Assembly (NCBI GenBank): GCA_016866935.1 | Contig: VGKS01000003.1 | Span: forward strand, 1-43,322 | DNA from: Candidatus Pacearchaeota archaeon | GTDB lineage: Archaea > Nanobdellota > Nanobdellia > Pacearchaeales > GW2011-AR1 | Direction of reading: 5' to 3' | DNA length: 43,322 bases | Shown here: in pieces, positions 7,903-13,902 of the stretch | How positions within the stretch are numbered: the stretch's first letter is position 1 | How the letters are laid out: each line of letters starts with the position of its first letter | The notes under the pieces: generated by a model | Databases searched by the model: none | The model's input: the letters and a program-made list of their open reading frames with translations, nothing else | Told to the model about the DNA's origin: nothing | Translations under genes and position numbers: made by a program

Positions 7903-7985
7903 TTTATTGTGTTTTTCCTTGAGTATATAAAATGGATGCTAGAAAATAATTTTCCATTTTCTTTGTATCCATTTTATTGTGTTTT
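7898..7985. repeat. 18-bp direct repeat spanning the psmA start
   Basis: TCCATTTTATTGTGTTTT occurs at 7898-7915, where it contains the psmA start codon, and again at 7968-7985, 70 bases upstream. The upstream copy carries its own ATG and opens a 22-codon frame (7904-7972, minus strand) that ends just before psmA. Confidence 0.75.
7924..7931 (-). promoter_or_regulatory. psmA: TATA box for psmA
   Basis: TTTATATA on the minus strand, centred about 26 bases before the ATG at 7902, indicating a leaderless transcript. Confidence 0.65.
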
Positions 7986-8109
7986 GTAAAACTCCTTTTA
8001 GATAATTGTTTTGAGAATGAAGTCTATTTAAAATTTGCTATTGAGAAAACTAAGTCCATAAACAAACCTAGCGTCCATAAAAGATTTCTATAAAATTAAA
8101 CTAATCTAA

Positions 8110-8454
8110 TTACTTCTGAGAATGATAACCTAACAATCCCTCTAACATTTCCCTTCTTACTGGATGTTCTAACTTCCTTATAGCCTTAGCTCTTATTTGA
8201 TTAGCTCTTTCTTTTGTTGTTCTAAATATCCTACCTATTTCATCAAGAGTATAAACAAATCCGTCTCTTAAACCATATTTCAACTTGATTACTTCTCTTT
8301 CTCTAAAAGTTAATGTTCCAAGCGCTCTATCAAGACCTTGCTGTGCTTCCGCTATTTGTTCTGGAGTGTAAGTTCTACCTTCTTGGGGTTGAACTCCAAG
8401 TACACCTGCAACGAATGATTCTATTCTTTCATAAGGAATTTTTTGTTCGCTCAT
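8110..8454 (-). CDS. Sigma-70 region 4-like HTH protein
   Basis: A 114-residue protein whose residues 45-105 look like bacterial sigma-70 region 4. LTFREREVIKLKYGLRDG is followed by YTLDEIGRIFRTTKERANQI, RAKAIRKLEHP and RREMLEGLL. The HTH (about 68-95) aligns almost position by position with region 4.2 of RpoD. Regions 2 and 3 are absent. Residues 1-44 (FVAGVLGVQPQEG...) are unlike sigma factors. I chose the internal ATG at 8454. A TATA box (8476-8483) lies 26 bases upstream of it and falls inside the longer open frame, which rules out the upstream start. A bacterial-type promoter-recognition HTH is unexpected in an archaeon with TBP/TFB-type promoters. It is probably a transcription regulator. 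Confidence 0.82.
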   Translation of the reverse strand: MSEQKIPYERIESFVAGVLGVQPQEGRTYTPEQIAEAQQGLDRALGTLTFREREVIKLKYGLRDGFVYTLDEIGRIFRTTKERANQIRAKAIRKLEHPVRREMLEGLLGYHSQK

Positions 8455-8475
8455 AAAAATTAGCAATAAAGTGAC

Positions 8476-8483
8476 TATATAAA
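8476..8483 (-). promoter_or_regulatory. TATA box for the sigma-4-like gene
   Basis: TTTATATA on the minus strand, 26 bases before the ATG at 8454. It fixes the start of that gene. Confidence 0.65.
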
Positions 8484-8622
8484 CCTTTGTATTTGTAACT
8501 ACTTCATAGTTAACTATATCTCCCAATAACTGTTATATTATATACAAGACATTTCAATAGAAGTTCAACATCTTGAGCCGTTTCATTTCTTGATCTTAAG
8601 TAGTTAAGATGCTTTCTCTTAA

Positions 8623-8901
8623 TTACACTAAAGACTTGTTCAAACCCTTTAATGTCCCGGAAACCCTTAATACCTTTAACTCATTTTTTGCAAGAGATAA
8701 TGCTGCCTTAACATTATTCAATGCCTTATTATTTATACAAAGAACAACTTCATCTGCAACTTCTGAGACGAAGACAGGTGAAGCTTTAGCCCATCCTAAA
8801 ACACCTATAAACTCAAGTATTGCTTTCTCAATATTATATCGGGAACCTTTAACTAAAATATACCTCTTATTTTCCCTTGCAGATGGTTTTAATTTAAGCA
8901 T
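8623..8901 (-). CDS. rnp2: RNase P protein component 2 (Pop5 family)
   Basis: Protein subunit of archaeal RNase P, which removes 5' leaders from pre-tRNA. Pop5 pairs with Rpp30 to activate the RNA subunit. Residues 12-24 (KRYILVKGSRYNI) match the Pop5 N-terminal strand. The stretch NNVKAALSLAKNELKVLRVSGTLKGL matches the conserved C-terminal RAAL...VSGT region. At 92 residues it is slightly short. Its ATG overlaps the stop of the upstream protease by one base (TAATG), so the two should be translationally coupled. The RNase P RNA itself is not in this window. Confidence 0.85.
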   Translation of the reverse strand: MLKLKPSARENKRYILVKGSRYNIEKAILEFIGVLGWAKASPVFVSEVADEVVLCINNKALNNVKAALSLAKNELKVLRVSGTLKGLNKSLV

Positions 8902-9719
8902 TAGAGTACTTCAGAGCCAACTATTTCATTGGTCTTTATCTTCAACATATTGCTTTCCAAAGCAAATCCAAGTCCCTCTGCTCCTCCAACTTTAAAGTTA
9001 GCCATTCCTATTACTCTTCCATCTTTATCTACTAAAGGACCTCCAGAATTTCCAGGATTCAAAGTAACGTCTGTCTGAATATATGCAGCTAAACCGTTAG
9101 GCCCCTCCCTATCAAGCGCAGAAACAATCCCTTCAGTAACTGTAAAAGATAATCCCAATGGATTGCCTATCGCAATCGCCTTCTGGCCTATAGAAACAAA
9201 ATCAGAGTCTGCAAGCTCAAATCCTTCCAAGTCTCCTGAAATTCTTAAAACTGCTAAATCTGCTAAAGCATCTGCCCCTACAACCTGTGCAGTATAAACT
9301 TCGTTGCTATATGTCTGAACTTGAATAGTTGTGCTTCCATCTATAACGTGATTATTTGTTAAAATATAATTTCCACCAGCAACAACAAAACCAGTTCCAG
9401 CAGATATATCTGTTGTAACAGTAACTACTTTTTTAATTGCTCCTTCTATAATTAATGACAAATCTTGTTGAGTAGATCTAAGCAAATCTATCTGGTTTTC
9501 AAAGTCGCTTCTCTGTTGTGAAATTGATCTGACAATCTCTCCTACTTGATATTGATTTTCCTGCCTTATGCTTCCCAAAGAACCTTTAATCTCTTTTTCA
9601 AAACTATTCTGTTGAGCTATTAATTTAGCAGATTGAGAACTAACAAAAGTAAAAGAAACAAGTTGAACTATCAAAAGCAATATCACTGCCCCATATAAAA
9701 CATTAATATGATGTTCCAT
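8901..9719 (-). CDS. Membrane-anchored trypsin-like serine protease (HtrA/DegP type, no PDZ)
   Basis: S1C-family serine protease. A hydrophobic segment at about 7-26 anchors it, followed by a coiled, Gln-rich stalk (about 30-95) and then the protease domain. The catalytic triad is visible: H124 in TNNHVI, D154 in ADLAVL and S225 in GNSGGPL. The usual HtrA landmarks GTGFVV, AIGNPLGL and TEGIVSA are present. The protein ends right after the protease domain, so the PDZ domains that normally regulate HtrA are missing. It probably acts outside the membrane in protein quality control. The ATG lies 28 bases from a TATA box; it forms an operon with rnp2. Confidence 0.92.
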   Translation of the reverse strand: MEHHINVLYGAVILLLIVQLVSFTFVSSQSAKLIAQQNSFEKEIKGSLGSIRQENQYQVGEIVRSISQQRSDFENQIDLLRSTQQDLSLIIEGAIKKVVTVTTDISAGTGFVVAGGNYILTNNHVIDGSTTIQVQTYSNEVYTAQVVGADALADLAVLRISGDLEGFELADSDFVSIGQKAIAIGNPLGLSFTVTEGIVSALDREGPNGLAAYIQTDVTLNPGNSGGPLVDKDGRVIGMANFKVGGAEGLGFALESNMLKIKTNEIVGSEVL

Positions 9720-9741
9720 CTTTTTTTATAGTAACTTCTTT

Positions 9742-9752
9742 CTATATTTATA
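9742..9752 (-). promoter_or_regulatory. TATA box for the protease-rnp2 operon
   Basis: Minus-strand CTATAAATATAG, centred about 28 bases before the ATG at 9719. It overlaps the region just after the stop of a gene remnant (9755-9871). Confidence 0.5.
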
Positions 9753-9754
9753 GG

Positions 9755-9871
9755 TTACTTTGTCAATTCTTTAAACTTCTTTATTGTATTTTGATACCAT
9801 TTTTCCACATATCTAGCTTTTAATCTATGCTCCGAATCATACACGTTAGAATATCTAAAAATAATATATGA
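9755..9871 (-). pseudogene. C-terminal gene remnant, about 38 codons
   Basis: An open frame without an ATG ends at the TAA at 9755-9757. Its residues (YSNVYDSEHRLKARYVEKW, then NTIKKFKELTK) look like a genuine helical protein end rather than random sequence. Upstream the frame closes at a stop, and the only possible internal start is GTG at 9844, which would give 29 residues. I read it as the tail of a decayed gene; a tiny GTG-started gene is the alternative. Family not recognised. Confidence 0.35.
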
Positions 9872-9907
9872 TTATATTCAATAATATTTATAATCTTATT
9901 TAGATAA

Positions 9908-10144
9908 TTTCAATACCCAAAAAGAGATCTAGTTGAAAAAATAGCTTCCGAACAATTGGTAGGTAAAATTCCTCAAAGGACTCTTGCTCGTGTTGCAGGC
10001 AAAATGCCGGTAGAAAGATTTGTAGAAGCCGTTGACGGATTAGTAGAAGAGGAAGTTTTAGGAAAACCATCATACGACTAAAAAGAAAGAAAAATATTCT
10101 ACCCATTTAACCCAGAAATAGCAAGAAAGAGAGGACACATTTAA
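9908..10144 (+). pseudogene. Decayed gene with internal in-frame stop
   Basis: The frame from 9908 reads as protein: FQYPKRDLVEKIASEQLVGK, PQRTLARVAGKMPVERFVEA, DGLVEEEVLGKPSYD. It is then broken by TAA (10079-10081) and continues in the same frame as KERKIFYPFNPEIARKRGHI to a TAA at 10142-10144. There is a stop directly before 9908 and no ATG until 10004. The missing start plus a premature stop argue for a pseudogene, with the 5' part lost. Stop readthrough or a sequencing error at 10079 are alternatives. Family not recognised. Confidence 0.5.
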
Positions 10145-10156
10145 TTTTCACAAACC

Positions 10157-10164
10157 ATTATAAA
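10157..10164 (+). promoter_or_regulatory. TATA box for RNase J
   Basis: ATTATAAA centred about 25 bases before the ATG at 10186. Confidence 0.6.
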
Positions 10165-10171
10165 CTTATAT

Positions 10172-10183
10172 CTCAATATTGAG
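10172..10183 (+). promoter_or_regulatory. Perfect 12-bp palindrome at the predicted RNase J transcript start
   Basis: CTCAATATTGAG lies between the TATA box and the start codon, two bases before the ATG. A dimeric repressor bound here would block initiation. Confidence 0.4.
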
Positions 10184-10185
10184 TT

Positions 10186-11517
10186 ATGTTAAAGATTCAT
10201 GCAGTCGGAGGTTTTTCTGAAGTTGGCAAAAATATGACTGCAGTAGAATGTAATGAAGATGTAACTCTCTGTGATGCGGGTCTTTTCATTCCAGCTCTTG
10301 TAGGTGTAAGTGAAAAAGAAAAGATACCAACAGAACAAGGAATGAGGGGGATAGGGGCTTTACCAAACGACCATTACTTAGATGAAAAAGGTCTTAGGAG
10401 TAAAGTAAAATCAATAGCAATTTCTCATGGCCATTTAGATCACGTAGGTGCAGTTCAATATTTAGCCCATAGATACAAGGCACCAGTTTCAGGAACACCT
10501 TATACAGTAGAAGTTCTGAAAAAACTACTTCCAGAAAGAGGAATAAGAAATCCTATTCACTCTATAAAATCAAACGGCTTTGCTAATATAAACGGAAATC
10601 AAAAATACAAAGTGGAATTTGTGCATATGACTCATTCAACATTACAATGCGCATTAGTCGCAGTTCATACTCCAGAAGGAGTTGTACTTTATGCTAATGA
10701 CTACAAGTTAGATGACACTCCTGTTATTGGAGATAAGCCAAACTATCAAAGATTAAAACAAATATCAAAAGAAGGAGTAAAAGCTTTAGTTGTAAATTGT
10801 TTATACGCTCATTCAGAAAAGAAGACTCCATCAGAATCTCTAGCAAGAGAGTTAGTAAAAGATAAGTTCCAGGAATTACAAGGAAGTAAAGAAGGCCTAA
10901 TAGTAACAACATTTGCATCTCATATAGCAAGACTAAAGTCTATAGTTGACTTTGGCCAAAAACTAGATAGAAAAATAGTTTTTATAGGAAGAAGTTTAGC
11001 AAAATATGTAGAGGCAGCAGAATTGGTAAAAGAATCCCCTTTCAAGAATAAAGTAATTATGGCCACTTATAAAAAACAAGTAGAAAAGACTCTTAGAATG
11101 GTCGAAGCAAACAGAGACAAATATATGGTAGTATGTACAGGCCATCAAGGTGAAAAAGGATCTGTTTTGGATAGAATCTCCAGAAATCAGCTCCCATTGA
11201 AGATACACCCTGGAGACAATATAGTATTTTGTTCAAAGACTATTCCTGCTCCAGAAACAATAGCCTCAAAAGCAGAATTACTAAAGCGTTTAAGTGAGTT
11301 TAAACCTCAAATAACTGAGAATCTTCATGTATCAGGTCATGGTTCTAGAGAAGATTTAATGGAATTAATAAAACTGACAAATCCTGAAAATGTAATCCCG
11401 TCTCATGGAGATCATGCAAAAACAATCCCTGGCATGCATGTTGCTGAAGATATGGGCTACAAAAAAGGTTATAATGTTCATTTGCTCTCAAATGGAGAGT
11501 CAATAAAAATAGCATGA
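10186..11517 (+). CDS. rnj: Archaeal RNase J (beta-CASP metallo-beta-lactamase ribonuclease)
   Basis: Beta-CASP ribonuclease of the RNase J group, which acts as a 5'-3' exonuclease and/or endonuclease on mRNA and rRNA. The metal motif HGHLDH is at 81-86, after the GGFSEVGKNM opening typical of RNase J. Further metal/beta-CASP motifs are THSTLQCA, ANDYKLDD, VCTGHQGE, HVSGHG and IPSHGD. The 443-residue length fits archaeal RNase J (about 450), which lacks the bacterial C-terminal domain. It leads a tightly overlapping three-gene operon (ATGA overlaps) with a UBA-like membrane protein and a HemK-type methylase. Confidence 0.94.
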   Translation: MLKIHAVGGFSEVGKNMTAVECNEDVTLCDAGLFIPALVGVSEKEKIPTEQGMRGIGALPNDHYLDEKGLRSKVKSIAISHGHLDHVGAVQYLAHRYKAPVSGTPYTVEVLKKLLPERGIRNPIHSIKSNGFANINGNQKYKVEFVHMTHSTLQCALVAVHTPEGVVLYANDYKLDDTPVIGDKPNYQRLKQISKEGVKALVVNCLYAHSEKKTPSESLARELVKDKFQELQGSKEGLIVTTFASHIARLKSIVDFGQKLDRKIVFIGRSLAKYVEAAELVKESPFKNKVIMATYKKQVEKTLRMVEANRDKYMVVCTGHQGEKGSVLDRISRNQLPLKIHPGDNIVFCSKTIPAPETIASKAELLKRLSEFKPQITENLHVSGHGSREDLMELIKLTNPENVIPSHGDHAKTIPGMHVAEDMGYKKGYNVHLLSNGESIKIA

Positions 11518-11993
11518 GGGATGATATAGTTGGAATGTTGAAGAATGCCATAGACCATGGTGGTAACCCTCAAAGAGTAGCTCAATCACTAATTAATTCA
11601 GGTTATCCTATGAAAGACGTAAAAGAAGCATGCGATTATGTGATTTCAAATAATCCTGAACTTAAAGCCCAACAATCACAACAAGTTAATCAACAAACTC
11701 CTCAAATGATTATTAGTTCTCAACAAGAAGCTCCTCAACAAAAACCACAAATCCAGCAACAAGTTGCTCAAAAAATTCAAATGCCTCAACCTCCTCAATA
11801 CAAAGCTCCTTCACCTACTCCATACTCTCAACAAGCACAGTTTTCAAGACCAAAACCTCTTCCTTCACAAAAGATAAATCCTTCAAGAGTCGGAAAAATA
11901 CTTGTCTTAATTCTAGTATTATTGCTTTTGGTTTTAGCATTAATATCCGTAATAGTTTTTAAAGACGATATTCTAGACCTATTGGGTCTATGA
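11514..11993 (+). CDS. UBA-like, Gln/Pro-rich, tail-anchored membrane protein
   Basis: Three parts are visible. An N-terminal helical module (about 4-46; IVGMLKNAIDHGGNPQRVAQ, then SLINSGYPMKDVKEACDYVI) has the GYP/GW-type turn of UBA-like three-helix folds. A low-complexity linker rich in Gln and Pro spans about 52-120. One hydrophobic segment at 128-149 is followed by a short acidic end. With no signal peptide the UBA-like part should face the cytoplasm. It overlaps RNase J by four bases and the methylase by four bases. A role in tethering the nuclease or other partners at the membrane is speculation. Confidence 0.8.
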   Translation: MRDDIVGMLKNAIDHGGNPQRVAQSLINSGYPMKDVKEACDYVISNNPELKAQQSQQVNQQTPQMIISSQQEAPQQKPQIQQQVAQKIQMPQPPQYKAPSPTPYSQQAQFSRPKPLPSQKINPSRVGKILVLILVLLLLVLALISVIVFKDDILDLLGL

Positions 11994-12523
11994 GTTTAGT
12001 CTACGAACCAGCAGAAGATTCTTACTTATTAGAGTCAGTAATAAAAAGATATTGTAAGAATAAAGCCGTTCTTGATATGTGTACTGGCACGGGTATATTA
12101 GCAAAATCTGCATTAGATAATGGAGCAAAATCAGTTACAGCAGTTGACATAAATAAATCTGCTCTAGATTCAATAAAAGAGACTAAAATCAAGAAAATAA
12201 GAAGCAGTTTGTTTCAAAAAGTAAAAGGAAAATTTGACTTAATAATATGTAATCCACCATATCTTCCAAAAGATCAAAATGAAGATAAAGAAAGCGAGTT
12301 AGCAACTACTGGAGGAGACGATGGAGATGAGTTTATCCTAAAATTCTTAGACAATGTAAAGAAACATATGGAAAAAGAAGGGGTAATTCTTCTTTTAGTC
12401 TCTTCATTAACCCCAATGGATAAAATAAACAAGAAATTAGAGAAAGAAAGGCTAGTATCAAAAGTAATTGCGTCAATAACGATGTTCTTTGAAAAACTAG
12501 AAGTCCTAGAAATTAAGCAATAA
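11990..12523 (+). CDS. HemK/Mtq2-type glutamine methyltransferase
   Basis: SAM-dependent methylase of the HemK/PrmC family. YEPAEDSYLL at residues 5-14 is the archaeal/eukaryotic Mtq2 opening. Motif I (VLDMCTGTG, 27-35), the acidic motif TAVDIN (50-55) and the catalytic NPPY (88-91) are all present. In archaea and eukaryotes this family, with Trm112, methylates the GGQ glutamine of release factor. It is short (177 residues) like other archaeal members, which lack the N-terminal domain of bacterial PrmC. ATGA overlap with the upstream membrane protein. Confidence 0.9.
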   Translation: MSLVYEPAEDSYLLESVIKRYCKNKAVLDMCTGTGILAKSALDNGAKSVTAVDINKSALDSIKETKIKKIRSSLFQKVKGKFDLIICNPPYLPKDQNEDKESELATTGGDDGDEFILKFLDNVKKHMEKEGVILLLVSSLTPMDKINKKLEKERLVSKVIASITMFFEKLEVLEIKQ

Positions 12524-12530
12524 ATAAGCC

Positions 12531-12538
12531 CATAAATA
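12531..12538 (+). promoter_or_regulatory. TATA box for the 49-aa gene
   Basis: CATAAATA centred about 23 bases before the ATG at 12558. Confidence 0.5.
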
Positions 12539-12557
12539 GGTCTAATTTGAAACGCCG

Positions 12558-12707
12558 ATGAATATTGATGAACTAATTGAATCCAGAGAAACTCCTGTTT
12601 ACGAGGCTAGAGAATACCTTAGACCTTGCAGTAAACTATCCGATGAAGACATGATTATAAACGGAGTTGAAGACCCAAGTTATGCAGTATTTGGGAATTT
12701 AGACTAA
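12558..12707 (+). CDS. Small acidic protein, 49 aa
   Basis: A short frame opens MNIDELIESRETPVYEARE and ends SYAVFGNLD. It is acidic (Asp/Glu-rich), without a membrane segment, and has one cysteine. Support is the TATA box 23 bases upstream and a protein-like composition filling the otherwise empty gap between the methylase and mre11. Family not recognised. Its own promoter suggests it is not simply part of the RNase J operon. Confidence 0.6.
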   Translation: MNIDELIESRETPVYEAREYLRPCSKLSDEDMIINGVEDPSYAVFGNLD

Positions 12708-12725
12708 TCCTTACTACAATAATCC

Positions 12726-12733
12726 CTATAAAC
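12726..12733 (+). promoter_or_regulatory. TATA box for the mre11-rad50 operon
   Basis: CTATAAAC centred about 24 bases before the mre11 ATG at 12754. Confidence 0.6.
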
Positions 12734-12753
12734 CCCAAGACTAACCAAACTTT

Positions 12754-13902
12754 ATGAAGTTTGGCCATCTGGCAGACTGTCATCTAGGCGCTTGGAGATA
12801 TCCAGAATTGCAACAGTTAAATTTTGAGAGCTTTAAGGCTGCTTTAGATACATGTAAAAAAGAGAAAGTTGATTTTATTCTTATAGCTGGAGATTTATTT
12901 GACTCTCCTTATCCTCCAATAGAAACAATCAAAGACGCTTTCAATGAGTTCCGTAAGCTAAAAGAATCTAATATCCCTGTTTTTTTCATAGCAGGAAGCC
13001 ACGATTATTCTATTTCGGGAAAAAGTTTCTTAGACGTAATGGAGAAGTCAGGTTTTGGGGTAAATGCCTACAAACCCCAAGAAAGAGACGGAAACATAAT
13101 TTTGGAACCAATTATTTACAAAGGAGTTGCGATTTATGGTTTCCCTGGTAAAAAAACTGGTTTAGAGGTAAATGATATTCCAAGAATAAAATTACAAGAT
13201 GCTCCTGGAATGTTCAAGATTTTAATGCTTCACACAACAATGAAAGATGCCATGCCAAACTTAGATATCCCTTCAGTAAATAGAGAGAGTTTGCCTAAAG
13301 TAGACTATCTTGCTCTAGGGCATTTACACTTACAGTATGAAAAAGGAAATGCTGTATATGGAGGGCCAATATATCCAAACAATGCTTCTGAATTAGAAGA
13401 TTTAGAATATGGAACTTTCTATATTATAGACACAAATAAAGAAGCAAAAAGGCATAATCTAAAATTAAAAGATGTATTGGTTCTAGACCTAGAAATAACT
13501 GATTCGTTAATTGGAACTGATAAAATAGTTGAAGAATTAAAGAGACATAATCTAAAAGATAAAATATTTATCTTAAAATTAAAAGGAGTTTTGGAAAAAG
13601 GTAAGATAACAGATATTAATTTCAATAGGATTGAGGAATTCGCAAGAAAACAAGGAGTATACTGTTTTATGAAAAATACTACAAAACTCTTTTTCCCAAT
13701 AATTGATATCGATGTAGCTCCAAAAACAGAAGACTTTGAAAAAGAAATAATAGATAGTTTTTGTGCAAAAAATCCCCATGAACTTAATAAAAATATTCCT
13801 TTGCTTCTATCTATGCTTAACTTAGAGAAGAAAGAAGATGAAACCTCCCGCGTATTCGAAGATAGATTATTTTCAGATTCAAAGAAGGTCTTATTTCCAT
13901 GA
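12754..13902 (+). CDS. mre11: DNA double-strand break repair nuclease Mre11
   Basis: Mn-dependent nuclease of the Mre11-Rad50 complex, which processes DNA ends for homologous recombination. The five-motif phosphoesterase core is visible: DCH (8-10), GDLFD (46-50), GSHD (81-84, replacing the usual GNHD), LHTTM (near 170) and GHLH (near 197). A capping domain follows, and the C-terminal region should bind Rad50. 382 residues is normal. It overlaps rad50 by four bases (ATGA). Confidence 0.95.
   Translation: MKFGHLADCHLGAWRYPELQQLNFESFKAALDTCKKEKVDFILIAGDLFDSPYPPIETIKDAFNEFRKLKESNIPVFFIAGSHDYSISGKSFLDVMEKSGFGVNAYKPQERDGNIILEPIIYKGVAIYGFPGKKTGLEVNDIPRIKLQDAPGMFKILMLHTTMKDAMPNLDIPSVNRESLPKVDYLALGHLHLQYEKGNAVYGGPIYPNNASELEDLEYGTFYIIDTNKEAKRHNLKLKDVLVLDLEITDSLIGTDKIVEELKRHNLKDKIFILKLKGVLEKGKITDINFNRIEEFARKQGVYCFMKNTTKLFFPIIDIDVAPKTEDFEKEIIDSFCAKNPHELNKNIPLLLSMLNLEKKEDETSRVFEDRLFSDSKKVLFP

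Noticed and set aside
8455-8526. 24-codon N-terminal extension of the sigma-4-like protein
   Set aside because: It contains the TATA box that serves the internal ATG, so it cannot be translated from that promoter.
8594-8612. ATCTTAA/TTAAGAT hairpin after pop5 as a terminator
   Set aside because: Perfect 7-base stem, but no T-run follows on either strand, so termination cannot be claimed.
8609-8995. 128-codon plus-strand frame over pop5
   Set aside because: Antisense to Pop5 and the protease end; the minus-strand product has family motifs.
9900-10106. 68-codon minus-strand frame
   Set aside because: Shadow of the plus-strand remnant, which looks more protein-like.
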